From: Bacteroidota bacterium
GTDB lineage: Bacteria > Bacteroidota > Rhodothermia > Rhodothermales > UBA10348
Direction of reading: 5' to 3'
Length of the DNA stretch: 37,744 bases
Assembly: GCA_029262775.1 (NCBI GenBank)
Contig: JAJCYR010000098.1
Coordinates: 1-37,744 of the forward strand
The notes under the pieces are model-generated. The model searched no databases. It saw only the letters and a program-made list of their open reading frames with translations, and was not told the origin of the DNA. The position numbers and the translations under genes are program-made. Shown here piece by piece: positions 15,486 to 24,394 of the stretch. How positions within the stretch are numbered: the stretch's first letter is position 1; each line of letters opens with the position of its first letter.

Positions 15486-16787
15486 TGCCGCTGCGGACCG
15501 TATGGGCCCCAACTGGTTCTCGCTCGCGGCGACCACGGTCGCGACCGCTGCATCGCCCGTCACATTGGTCACCGTCCGGAGCATGTCCAGTATACGGTCC
15601 ACACCCAGGATAAGCGCGATCCCGGCACTGGGAACCCCGACCGCCTCCAGAATGATGATCAGCATCACAATGCCGGCGCTGGGCACAGCCGCCGTCCCGA
15701 TCGATGCCAGTACGGCCGTGAACACAATGGTCAGCTGCGCCGTGAGGTCGAGCCCCATGCCCAGCGTCTGCGCAATGAACACGGCCGCCACCGCCTGATA
15801 CAGGCCCGTGCCATCCATGTTGATCGTGGCGCCGAGCGGCAACACGAACGAGGACACCTCTTCAGATACCCCCAGTTCCTTTTCGCACCGTTCCATGGTC
15901 ACTGGCAGCGTGGCCCCGCTCGATGACGTCGAAAAAGCCACGAGCTGCGCCGGTCCCATCGCCCGGTAGAATTCCTTGAGCGTCCGAGGCGTAAAAAATT
16001 TGATCATGCTCGAGTAGGTGAACAGCATGTGCAGTACAAGGCCCAGGATGACGGCGATCATATAGTACCCGAGCGCCGCCAGCAGCTCAAGTACCTGCGC
16101 TATGTTGTCCCCGGCAATGCTCGATATGGTGTCAGCGAGGAGGGCAAATACGCCCACTGGCGCCGTAATCATGATGATTTCCACCAGTTTGATGACCAGG
16201 TCGTTCAAACTGGTGAAGAAGGAAATAATGGGCTCGGCGCTCTCCCGCGGAATAAGCAGGAGTCCGATTCCCGCAAAAATAGCAAAGAACACGACCTGGA
16301 GCATATTGCGATTGCTGCCTGCCGCGCCCAAAATATTCTCCGGCACCATATCCACGATGGGCTGCAGAGGGCCCCGCTGCTTGGCTTCATCGGCAAGTAA
16401 TGTCCGGGCCGAAGCATCGCCCGAATACGTCGCTTCCAACTTTTCACGCATTTCCGGAGGCACCGTCTTGCCGGGCTGCATCACGTTCACAATCGTGAGT
16501 CCGATAACCAGCGCAATCACCGTGGTGCCCATATAGATGGCAATGGTCTTGCCGCCGATCCGGCTCAGTTTCTTCAGGTCCGAAAGAGACGTTACGCCGG
16601 TAATGAGCGACGCCAGGATGAGTGGCACCGCGATCAGCTTCAGCAGATTGATGAAAATCGTCCCGAACGGAGCAATCCAGGCCGTCGTGAATGCGCCCCA
16701 GCCCATCACAGCCGAAACAACGCCGAAAAGGAGGCCAAGAATCAGACCAATGATGATCTGCCAGTGCAGCTTTTTGTACCAGGGCAT
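15483..16787 (-). CDS. Dicarboxylate/amino-acid:cation symporter (DAACS family)
   Basis: A 434-residue transporter of the GltP/DctA/Glt-Ph family, which imports glutamate, aspartate or C4-dicarboxylates with Na+ or H+. Seen: the hairpin-1 motif STSSSGATLPV, the TM7 motif INMDGTGLYQ, the hairpin-2 region GTAAVPSAGIVML, and the TM8 motif DRILDMLRTVTNVTGDAAVA with the substrate-binding Asp, Thr and Asn residues. Eight hydrophobic segments plus two hairpins fit the fold. A periplasmic loop of about 50 residues (EMREKLEATYSGDASART) separates TM3 and TM4, as in many bacterial members. It lies 7 bp after the DUF92-type gene and is the last gene of the block. Whether it transports glutamate or a dicarboxylate cannot be settled by eye. 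Confidence 0.94.
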   Translation of the reverse strand: MPWYKKLHWQIIIGLILGLLFGVVSAVMGWGAFTTAWIAPFGTIFINLLKLIAVPLILASLITGVTSLSDLKKLSRIGGKTIAIYMGTTVIALVIGLTIVNVMQPGKTVPPEMREKLEATYSGDASARTLLADEAKQRGPLQPIVDMVPENILGAAGSNRNMLQVVFFAIFAGIGLLLIPRESAEPIISFFTSLNDLVIKLVEIIMITAPVGVFALLADTISSIAGDNIAQVLELLAALGYYMIAVILGLVLHMLFTYSSMIKFFTPRTLKEFYRAMGPAQLVAFSTSSSGATLPVTMERCEKELGVSEEVSSFVLPLGATINMDGTGLYQAVAAVFIAQTLGMGLDLTAQLTIVFTAVLASIGTAAVPSAGIVMLIIILEAVGVPSAGIALILGVDRILDMLRTVTNVTGDAAVATVVAASENQLGPIRSAAA

Positions 16788-16794
16788 GGGGAAG

Positions 16795-18141
16795 TCAGAA
16801 GGTGATGAAATGGACGGGAATCGCCCCCAAGAACGCGCCGAAAAATGTACAAATCAAGTTTTGCACCTGAATCGTCACCAATCCCTTTCTGCGCAGCGCC
16901 AGGGCATGTATCGTGTAGGCTGCCGCGGTACCGGCCAGCACCAGCAGCGCCATGGCCGCGAGACCCGCCCCGGAAGGCAGCGCCCACCAGCCGGACATGG
17001 CGACCAGTCCGGCCAGGAGTGCCTGCTGCGCGAGCGAAGACCGGGTAGATGCGGCCGCCGCAGCACACGAAGCAATGAGCGCGGCACTGAAGAACAGCAC
17101 ACCAGGCGTGTTGGCGGTACCCGAAAAGGCAACACCGAGGGCCGACAGCCAGGCGACAACGTGAAAGGAAAGTAACTCGCCCGACGTGCGGCCACGGACA
17201 ACGGCCGCAGCAAACAGAACGGGCAGCATCATGGGCCAGCCTCCGATCCACCAAACGAATGCCGTCAGGAGGCCCGCTGTTGTGGCACCCCGCTGGGTCA
17301 CATGGCCATAATGCAGTCCAAGCCACGCCACGAGCGCTCCCAGCACGGCGGCCAGCAACAGGTCCGTAAAGCTGTCCGGGAAAATGGCAAACAGCAGCGC
17401 CGATGCGGCCGTCACCACGGCGACCGAAAAGTCATCCCACCGGCCTGCCACCACCCGCTCGGCAGATGTGGCGGCCGCGGCCAGCACGATCACCCCGGCC
17501 CACGCCATCGAGCCATTCAGAACATCCAGGCCGTACCGCAGCGCTATCGCTCCATTGAGCGATAAGAGCAGGACCGATGCCACGAGAAAAAATCCGACAC
17601 TACCCGCCGTGGATTTCTCGGCGGTGCCCCGGTGACGCCCCACCATGGTTGCCATCGGGTCGGCAACGGCGACCAGAAGGAAGGCGGCCTGGAGCGCATA
17701 CATTCCGGCACCGTCCGGTATGCCGACAGCTCGCCTGAGCAGGAACGTCTCGACGGCCTCGTCGACCCCGGTGGCGCCGGGTATCCACCCTCCGTCTCCC
17801 GTGTACTCCCAGCAGAAGGGTAACAGCAATAGCAGGGCCAGTGAGCCTGGACCAGCTCCTGAAAACCAGGTCCAGTCCTGCGACGCGCCCGGTCTGGATG
17901 TCCAGAACAGCGACAACAACAGGACGACCATAGAGGCAGCGTAAAGCATACCTGCACGGGGAACCACGTGCACGGCCAGTACCACCGACAGCGCTACACC
18001 CACCTGCACCCAGCGCCGCGTCGTTTCTCCGCTCACAACGCCTGCTATCCCGAGCTGCCTCCATCCGGCGACCCAGCAAACCACGCCCAACAGTAGCAGT
18101 GAACTGGCCAGCACGGGTCCGTGGGAAAACATCTGCGTCAC
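16795..18141 (-). CDS. Fused VTE5-like polyprenol kinase and DUF92 (VTE6-like) membrane protein
   Basis: A 448-residue protein with about 12 hydrophobic helices. The N-terminal part (to about 240) ends with VADPMATMVGRHRGTAEKSTAGSVGFF, which resembles the GD-x2-A-x-x-x-GR...KS-x-x-GS signature of the SEC59/DGK1/VTE5 kinases (dolichol, diacylglycerol and phytol kinases that use CTP). The C-terminal part (about 263-448) resembles DUF92: LGLHYGHVTQRGATTAGLLTAF, WWIGGWPMMLPVLFA, and the terminal VQNLICTFFGAFLGAI. In plants, VTE5 phosphorylates phytol and the DUF92 protein VTE6 phosphorylates phytyl phosphate, so a fusion could carry out both steps on a polyprenol; this is inference. The start is GTG at 18141 overlapping the TlpA-like stop, or ATG at 18132. 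The symporter follows at 7 bp. Confidence 0.7.
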   Translation of the reverse strand: MTQMFSHGPVLASSLLLLGVVCWVAGWRQLGIAGVVSGETTRRWVQVGVALSVVLAVHVVPRAGMLYAASMVVLLLSLFWTSRPGASQDWTWFSGAGPGSLALLLLLPFCWEYTGDGGWIPGATGVDEAVETFLLRRAVGIPDGAGMYALQAAFLLVAVADPMATMVGRHRGTAEKSTAGSVGFFLVASVLLLSLNGAIALRYGLDVLNGSMAWAGVIVLAAAATSAERVVAGRWDDFSVAVVTAASALLFAIFPDSFTDLLLAAVLGALVAWLGLHYGHVTQRGATTAGLLTAFVWWIGGWPMMLPVLFAAAVVRGRTSGELLSFHVVAWLSALGVAFSGTANTPGVLFFSAALIASCAAAAASTRSSLAQQALLAGLVAMSGWWALPSGAGLAAMALLVLAGTAAAYTIHALALRRKGLVTIQVQNLICTFFGAFLGAIPVHFITF

Positions 18142-18806
18142 AGATACGGAACAATGGCCTTCTCAAAGAAGCCATAGTTCCGGTTTCCGAGCAGGTACCG
18201 ACGCACAACGCCGTCACGGTCAATGATATACGACGTCGGCCGCACATTGAATGCCCCCGTGAACGGCGTTGGCAGTTTGGCACCAAACGGCATGAATGCT
18301 GCGTCCACCTCGAGCGGCACGCTCTCCCTGAACGCCGTCAGTTCGGCAGGCGCCTCATCCGAGATGGCAACCACACGAAGACCCTGTTCCGAATACGTTT
18401 CCTGCAGGCGGTTCAGGGCCGGCAATTCTTCGAGGCAGGGTGCGCACCACGTTGCCCAGAAATTGACAATCACCACCTTGCCGCGGTAGGATTCGATGTC
18501 GAGCATCTGGCCACTATCCAGGAGCTGGAACTGAAAATTCCCCGCCGGTACTTCGAGCGACATATCCTGAAAGGCCGATGCGGTGGCCGCCACCTCTCGC
18601 CGCAATTCGTCCGTCGCCACCTGCTGTCTTGAGAGCACAATCAGTGCGAGAGCAAACACGAGCAGCAGCACCGAGAGCACGGTCCCGAGCCACTCCATGG
18701 TATCGCGAGGCCACCTGGCCTCATTGTCACGGAAAAGCAGGTACAGAAACCCCGTTCCCACACCGATCATCACCAGCCCCATGGCAAAAATCAGTGTGCT
18801 GTTCAT
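18138..18806 (-). CDS. Membrane-anchored TlpA/ResA-like thioredoxin protein
   Basis: A 222-residue protein with two hydrophobic helices (about 4-24 and 39-58) followed by a periplasmic thioredoxin domain (about 88-222) of the TlpA/ResA/AhpC-TSA type. Seen: the active site WATWCAPC with C121 and C124, preceded by GKVVIVNFW, and later ISDEAPAELTAFRE and the cis-Pro region NVRPTSYIIDRDGVV. Such proteins reduce or oxidise disulphides outside the membrane, for example in cytochrome c maturation. The gene begins 5 bp after the porV stop and overlaps the following gene (GTGA), so it is co-transcribed with the T9SS genes. A role in disulphide handling of secreted cargo is a guess from position. Confidence 0.9.
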   Translation of the reverse strand: MNSTLIFAMGLVMIGVGTGFLYLLFRDNEARWPRDTMEWLGTVLSVLLLVFALALIVLSRQQVATDELRREVAATASAFQDMSLEVPAGNFQFQLLDSGQMLDIESYRGKVVIVNFWATWCAPCLEELPALNRLQETYSEQGLRVVAISDEAPAELTAFRESVPLEVDAAFMPFGAKLPTPFTGAFNVRPTSYIIDRDGVVRRYLLGNRNYGFFEKAIVPYL

Positions 18807-18811
18807 GTGCC

Positions 18812-19963
18812 CTACTTCTTGAAATCGACCAGGAGCGAGAACCGCATCGTGTTGGACAGCGGTGAGTCCTCTTCAAGTGCATAAATGTAGGAAAAGTCGA
18901 CTCCAATAACGTTGACTCGGACGCCTGCACCCAGCGTGAGAAACTTCCGGTTGCCGTTGTTCGGGTTCTCATAGAAGTATCCCGAGCGCAGGGCGAACTG
19001 ACTGTTGTACCAGTACTCGATGCCGGTACCAATCGTCATCTGGTCCAGCACGGACAACGATTCAAACTCTGCTTCGTCCTCCGACAGTGAATTCGTCTGA
19101 ATCTTGACTGACTTCCACGAGGAGAAAATACTCTCGTAGAACGGGTCCGCCTCGCGATCGGCACCTTCCCCAGAGAAGGAAATCATGTCCTTGTTGAAGT
19201 CCGTGACCAACGTCAGCGAGTTGAATTCGTCAAAGTCCACCTTGAAGGCATAACCCAGTCGCAGGTTGGTCGGGATGGGGTCGGCCTGGGCATTGTCCGA
19301 ATAGCTGATCTTCGACCCCATGTTGGCCAGGTTGAAACCAAGCGAGAGGGTTCCTTTCGCCTCACCGCCGAGCCCGAACTGACCACTCCGGTAGAGGCCC
19401 GCAACGTCAAACGCGGTAGCCACGCCGGCCTTGGTCTGCTCGGCACCAATGGTCTGCCCTGGCGCCAGGTTCGAATAGATGAACCGAAGGCTTGTACCAA
19501 TACCGAAACGCTCGGTGACCTTCACGCCATAGGAGAGCCCTGTTGCCAGGTCATACGACCGGAATGTACCCGTGGGATTGTTCTGGTCGTCTCGACCATC
19601 GTGTTCGCCAAGGAACAGATAGGTCAGGTGTCCGCCAAACGTACCAATACCCGGAACGTGGTGCTTCGCCGTCAGGTACTCGTAAAAGAGCCCTGCGTTG
19701 AACTCCGGCAACCAGTTGGAATGCGTAATGGCCGCTTCCGTACCCGTCTGGAAGGCCAGTCCGGCCGGGTTCCAGAAGATGGCACTGGCATTGTCTGCCA
19801 GGGCGACACCGGCATTGCCCATACCCGCTGCACGACTGTCCGGCTCGATTTTCAAAAATACAACGGCGGAAGTGCCCGCCTGGCCTGCTGCCGCCTGCGG
19901 CAACAGAGCGACTGCCACCAGGACAGCACATGCGATCACGATCCGGTTGAACCCCGTTTTCAT
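18812..19963 (-). CDS. porV: Type IX secretion outer-membrane protein PorV
   Basis: A 383-residue beta-barrel protein of the PorV/LptO (FadL-like) family. In the T9SS it shuttles cargo from the translocon to the sortase PorU. Seen: a signal peptide (to about residue 27, ending QAAAGQ), then the family start AVVFLKIEPDSRAAGMGNAGVALADNAS and FWNPAGLAF, LTYLFLGEHDGRD and repeated amphipathic strands, ending with SLLVDFKK. The ATG at 19963 was chosen because it starts the signal peptide and is preceded on the minus strand by GGTAAGGGT; an upstream TTG at 20017 would add 18 unlikely residues. porU lies 61 bp upstream on the same strand, as in known T9SS organisms. Confidence 0.93.
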   Translation of the reverse strand: MKTGFNRIVIACAVLVAVALLPQAAAGQAGTSAVVFLKIEPDSRAAGMGNAGVALADNASAIFWNPAGLAFQTGTEAAITHSNWLPEFNAGLFYEYLTAKHHVPGIGTFGGHLTYLFLGEHDGRDDQNNPTGTFRSYDLATGLSYGVKVTERFGIGTSLRFIYSNLAPGQTIGAEQTKAGVATAFDVAGLYRSGQFGLGGEAKGTLSLGFNLANMGSKISYSDNAQADPIPTNLRLGYAFKVDFDEFNSLTLVTDFNKDMISFSGEGADREADPFYESIFSSWKSVKIQTNSLSEDEAEFESLSVLDQMTIGTGIEYWYNSQFALRSGYFYENPNNGNRKFLTLGAGVRVNVIGVDFSYIYALEEDSPLSNTMRFSLLVDFKK

Positions 19964-20024
19964 ACCCTTACCAGGTTTATTATGCGTATTAAAAGGACTT
20001 TGTAACGCTTTGTTCAATAAGGAT

Positions 20025-23000
20025 CTACCGTATGATGGCCAATTTTTCTATGTGATCGCTCGCCTGTCGCGAGCCGTCCGGGGCGTCTGTTTCAATACGC
20101 ACCCTGTAGAGGTACACCCCGGTGGCCGGCCTGCCGAGGTCGTCGTCCCGGCCGTCCCACTCGACCTGTACCAGCCCGGAGCCCAGTATGCCGCCAGGTA
20201 ACGCCTCTTCCGTGGGAATGGTTCGGATAACCTGTCCGTTGAGTGTGAAAATACGAATCTCAATGCGGGCAGGTGTACCAGCAGGTTGGTTATGTTCGAA
20301 AACGAACCGGGTTTCCCGATTCATGGGATTGGGATAGTTATACACATTACGTACGTCGAGTACCTCATCGTTTGCGATTTCAAACGAAATTTCTGCCGTA
20401 GACGAGTTGTTGAGTACGTCCCAGGCACGAACCCGGACGGTATGAAGCCCCGCTTCGAGGTCTGTGAGTGGCCACTCGACTTCCCCGCTCTGGAATGAAT
20501 TCTCATCCGCCACGAACGCAGAGGCAAGATCGACCGCCGCATCGTCGTTGTCATCTACCACAAGTAACATTTCGTGTCCCACCCCAGCACCAACCGTGTT
20601 GATGCCACTTTCGTCAAAAAGCCGGACCAGCAGTGTTGGATCGGGGCCGGTTGTTCCTCCATCCACGAACGTGGAGTCGTTCATGAACAGGTCTACCCGC
20701 GGTCCATCCGCGTCATTTGGCGGATTGTCCGACGTTCCCCCGACAATGAACGACTCGGTGAACCCGAGAGCATGCCCTTCACTGTCGAACGCGTAGACCG
20801 AAATCCGGCCCGGCTCGTTGGAGTAACTGATGTCCTTGGGAACCACGAACTCGGCCTCGAATGCGCCTCCAACTGCTTGGACGTTTCCGCGCCAGATCAC
20901 ATCTTCCCGCTGGTTGTAGAAGGGCGTCGGCATGTTGCGCCGCACCTGGACCGGCACGCGGCGCAGCGCATCGAATACCGTAATCTGAACGCGGCCGTTG
21001 AAATCCGTGAGAGACGCCCCTCCGGCATCCTGGAGCCGCCCCCGGATGCGCACCCGGTCGAGCGCCTTGAGTTGCCCCTCGGACGCCGAGAGGTCTGTAT
21101 CTCCCAGTTGCTCCACCACCGCTTTGTTGGTCGGCAGCCCCACGCGCAGCGTCGGGTCGCCGAGCAGGTTGAACTTCCGGCTGTTTCCAATCAAACCTAC
21201 GCTCGTATTCTTCGTCTCCCGGAGTACGTCCCCGAGCCGCTTGGGCCGACCGTCCTGGTCCTTCGTGAAGAGTGCAATGTTGAGTGCCCGGTTCAGTCCC
21301 GCGTTGAGCGTCGTGTTCGATCCCGACGTATAGACCAGCCGAACCGTCGTCAGCAGCGCCACGGCACCCCCGTTCGGGTTCGTGAGCAGCACCTCTGCCC
21401 CGCTCTGGGTGTCCTCGAGGTCCCACCACCCGAACGAACACGTCGCCGTCAGAAAAATCGTCAGCCGGTCCCCATTGGTCAGCGCCGCAGCATCTTCCCT
21501 GGTGAACATATCCTCCTGGGCGAGCCCCTCCGGCCCGCCGTGTCCCGAATAGTTGTAGATGAGCCCGCCCCGGTTCATGGATGCCAGGATTTCCCGGCGC
21601 GCCTCCGGAATCTTGAATCCGTTCAGGAAGACCCGGTCAAAGCTTTCTCCATAGATTTTGTCCATGTTGATCTCCGGATACAGCCCACCCCGGATGAGTT
21701 CGGCGACCTGATCCACGTTGGCCATGTGCAGGTCAAAGTCGTTCGTAGTGCCGGCCAGGCCCGTCGGCCCATCATCGGCAATGGCCGTATACACATTCCG
21801 CCAGGGCCCGAATGTCTCGGGATTCTCATACGTCTCTATCTTGTCCACCATGAGCTCGGCTTCGGCGACCGTCTGGACCGGGAAACGCCCTATACCGAGG
21901 TCAATGCGCTCGAACGTGGTGTCTGTAAAACCGGTGTACTCCCAGATACCCTCGTTCTCGTCCAGCAGTCCAAAATAATCGTCTGACGTAAACGATCCGT
22001 CCGTGAAAATGGTGGTTTCCGTCTCATACGGCGGAATGTGGTTGGCGAGCGCCCCCTGGAAGCCCGACAACCCCCGGTAGTCAAAATGTCCATCGCCGAG
22101 CAGCAGCGCATAGCGCAGCCGCTGGGCATCGGTCCTCGCCTGATCGTACACGAACTTGAACAGGTCCCGGATGGCCCGCATGTCCGGTACGCCACCCGAA
22201 AATTCGTTGTAGGTTTCTTCGATCGATACGACGGCCACCGACAACCCCTGGCTCCTGCGCCGGTCGGCGAGGCGGTTGGCGGCGCTGCGGAACGGCTCGG
22301 CGGTCACAATAATGAATTCGGGAAGCCCGATGGTTCCACGGATATTCTGGTTCGATACGGCCTCAGCGTCCGATGCGCCGAGCGACTGAGCCGATGCCGG
22401 AACGAAGGCCACAAGGCGGCGCGGTCCGCCCTGCATGTCCGGTGCCCGGACCTGCACGCGCCACGTACTGCCCGCCTGCCGCACCTCGAGCGCCCGCGTC
22501 GCCTGCCCACCCGTTACATCGAGTACGACCGGCCGCGCGGAAAAACCATCCATGATGTACTCATGGTCCCCCACCGCCCCGGCACGCGTAAAGAATAGAA
22601 GGCGGTCATTTTCAGCGGTCAGTCGCCGTTCGTAAAACACGCGGAGCCAATCGAGCGCTGCCGACGGCTCGTTGCTCTGCGGCAGCAGCCGCATGGTCAG
22701 GTTCAGCGGCTCACCGGTGGCCATGGACCTCGTGAATTCAAGGTCTGTGTGCACGGCCGACGGCTTCTCGGCACCCGAACTCGTAATTCCCGGCGCGGTG
22801 CGCTGACCCAGCACCACCCCGTCGGACTCGAACGCCACGGTTGCCGCCGGATTCGAGCTCACGGCCGTGAGCGCGCGAATCCGCACGGTACCCGCCACGA
22901 GCCCCGGAAGCACTTCGTTGGTCAAAAAACGCCGTTCGCTGCCCGATCGAATGGGATTCGAAACCCAGTCCTGCCCCGATCCATGCTCACGTGACCAGTT

Positions 23001-24035
23001 GAATTCCTCCACATCCCGGGCAAAAAAACCATCTACCGTCTCGAACGGCGTGGCCGCCACATCCGGGAAAGGGTCGGTATCGAGCCCAGGACCAGGAACG
23101 GGGGCAATTTTTATGAAATATACATTCTCGTTCGAAAACGGATGCACGAAATGGTCGAATTCGAGCGAGTCCCGGTTGAAGAACCATCCCCGCGGTGCAT
23201 CGGCAAAAAACACGACGGCGTCGGAGGCGTCGAACCGGCCGTCGCCAGCCCCCACGCGCACGGCTGCCTGCTCCAACAGATCAACTGGACGCGGTGCGCT
23301 GTTCAGCGCCGGAAGCGGCCGCCCGCCGTTGCCCAGAATACGGACCTGGGCCGGGTCAATTGTGTTCGGATCCAGTCCGAGCGAGGAAAGCGTGGCGCGG
23401 TCCACACGCAGCACCTTCTCCTCTTCCACACGCACCCTGAAGAGTGCTCCGTCGGCCAGTTCGCTGTCCACAACAATGCGCGACGACCGGGCCGCAAGGG
23501 CCGGTCCCTGGTTCATGATCAATGCCTCCGGGCGCGTCACATCCACCCGTATCCGCCGCACGCGCTGCAATACGCCTTGCCGCCTGTCGAGGCGCACGAG
23601 TCCTGCCACCACATCGGCGACCGGACGTTTACGGTACATTCCGAGACCCACGAGGTCCACCTCCGGCGCCGTGAAGCCGGGAGCCGAGGCATTCGGCTCG
23701 AGCACCTGCACCTCGTCATACTGGCGGCTCACGACCCGCACAAGGGGCGGCGCCAGTGCGGGCAAATCCACCGTGTACGATGCCGACGCCAGACCCGCCG
23801 CGAATACGTCCAGTTCAGCGGCCGTCCACTTTGTGATGCCCGACGAATCGACGGCGGCTGTGAGCGCACGGGGCCAATCCACACTGAATTCCAGCACGAG
23901 TCGGGTCCCGTCGTCTTCAAGAACCGTTGTTTTCAGCTCCTGGGCCCACAGGGAAGTGGCCGGAAGCAGAAACAGCAGCAGAAACGAGCGCGTCAGAATC
24001 GAAAAAGCACGCACAAAACGGCCCATGGGTCGCAT
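20025..24035 (-). CDS. porU: Type IX secretion sortase PorU (C25 gingipain-like)
   Basis: A 1336-residue outer-membrane cysteine protease that removes the C-terminal sorting domain of T9SS cargo and transfers the cargo to a lipid anchor. Seen: signal peptide 1-32 (ending SLWAQ), a large N-terminal beta region, then a C25 peptidase domain (about 570-960). That domain contains YALLLGDGHFDYRG, DLGIGRFPVQ, the catalytic His in YNYSGHGG (H832) and the catalytic Cys in TATCSFGWWD (C866), and ends with FNLLGDPTLRVGLP. Beta-sandwich domains follow, and the last 90 residues (YNYPNPMNRETRF to GVYLYRV) are an FlgD-like/T9SS sorting-type fold, which PorU is known to keep. ATG 24035 or Met4 are both possible. 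It heads the porU-porV-TlpA block. Confidence 0.94.
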   Translation of the reverse strand: MRPMGRFVRAFSILTRSFLLLFLLPATSLWAQELKTTVLEDDGTRLVLEFSVDWPRALTAAVDSSGITKWTAAELDVFAAGLASASYTVDLPALAPPLVRVVSRQYDEVQVLEPNASAPGFTAPEVDLVGLGMYRKRPVADVVAGLVRLDRRQGVLQRVRRIRVDVTRPEALIMNQGPALAARSSRIVVDSELADGALFRVRVEEEKVLRVDRATLSSLGLDPNTIDPAQVRILGNGGRPLPALNSAPRPVDLLEQAAVRVGAGDGRFDASDAVVFFADAPRGWFFNRDSLEFDHFVHPFSNENVYFIKIAPVPGPGLDTDPFPDVAATPFETVDGFFARDVEEFNWSREHGSGQDWVSNPIRSGSERRFLTNEVLPGLVAGTVRIRALTAVSSNPAATVAFESDGVVLGQRTAPGITSSGAEKPSAVHTDLEFTRSMATGEPLNLTMRLLPQSNEPSAALDWLRVFYERRLTAENDRLLFFTRAGAVGDHEYIMDGFSARPVVLDVTGGQATRALEVRQAGSTWRVQVRAPDMQGGPRRLVAFVPASAQSLGASDAEAVSNQNIRGTIGLPEFIIVTAEPFRSAANRLADRRRSQGLSVAVVSIEETYNEFSGGVPDMRAIRDLFKFVYDQARTDAQRLRYALLLGDGHFDYRGLSGFQGALANHIPPYETETTIFTDGSFTSDDYFGLLDENEGIWEYTGFTDTTFERIDLGIGRFPVQTVAEAELMVDKIETYENPETFGPWRNVYTAIADDGPTGLAGTTNDFDLHMANVDQVAELIRGGLYPEINMDKIYGESFDRVFLNGFKIPEARREILASMNRGGLIYNYSGHGGPEGLAQEDMFTREDAAALTNGDRLTIFLTATCSFGWWDLEDTQSGAEVLLTNPNGGAVALLTTVRLVYTSGSNTTLNAGLNRALNIALFTKDQDGRPKRLGDVLRETKNTSVGLIGNSRKFNLLGDPTLRVGLPTNKAVVEQLGDTDLSASEGQLKALDRVRIRGRLQDAGGASLTDFNGRVQITVFDALRRVPVQVRRNMPTPFYNQREDVIWRGNVQAVGGAFEAEFVVPKDISYSNEPGRISVYAFDSEGHALGFTESFIVGGTSDNPPNDADGPRVDLFMNDSTFVDGGTTGPDPTLLVRLFDESGINTVGAGVGHEMLLVVDDNDDAAVDLASAFVADENSFQSGEVEWPLTDLEAGLHTVRVRAWDVLNNSSTAEISFEIANDEVLDVRNVYNYPNPMNRETRFVFEHNQPAGTPARIEIRIFTLNGQVIRTIPTEEALPGGILGSGLVQVEWDGRDDDLGRPATGVYLYRVRIETDAPDGSRQASDHIEKLAIIR

Positions 24036-24103
24036 GTTGTAAGTTTATAAAGTGCCGTAACGCTTCGTGTCGATAGACTGTTGCTTGTTTCAGAGGGTAA
24101 AAA

Positions 24104-24376
24104 TCAATCCGCTTTCGATTCCAGTTCCGAAAGCAGGCCCCGGACCACCAGAAGGCGGTCAATGGAGTCTCCGAGCCCATTGACGGCCTCAAGCATGTCT
24201 GTGAGCGGCCCGTGAAGCTCGTGCTCCATGCCCAATGCCGTGACCAGTTCCTTCAGCAGTTCCACGTTGCCCGAAAGCACGGACAGCGGATTATTCACGT
24301 CATGGTGAATACGGGAGAGCAGGCCCCGCGCTTCGGCGAGCGCCTGTTTGAGTTCGGATGAAGTCTGTACGGTCAT
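24104..24376 (-). CDS. Stand-alone histidine-kinase dimerisation (DHp) protein
   Basis: A 90-residue protein that is one helical hairpin. Residues 7-40 carry the H-box LLSRIHHDVNNPLSVLSGNVELL, with the expected phospho-acceptor H25 followed by D-x-N-N-P-L, and a second helix follows at about 50-88. There is no N/G-box ATPase (CA) domain here, and none fits in the 68 bp before porU. A GTG two codons upstream is an alternative start. It lies in the same reading frame as the sensor gene upstream, separated by two in-frame TGA codons and a few bases, as if one kinase had been split. The function may be phosphotransfer or dimerisation partner. It is too intact to be called a pseudogene. Confidence 0.7.
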   Translation of the reverse strand: MTVQTSSELKQALAEARGLLSRIHHDVNNPLSVLSGNVELLKELVTALGMEHELHGPLTDMLEAVNGLGDSIDRLLVVRGLLSELESKAD

Positions 24377-24394
24377 GGGCACACTAAATCATAC

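Noticed and set aside
22867..24042. Plus-strand open frame of 391 codons opposite porU
   Set aside because: Antisense shadow; porU motifs on the minus strand cover the whole span.
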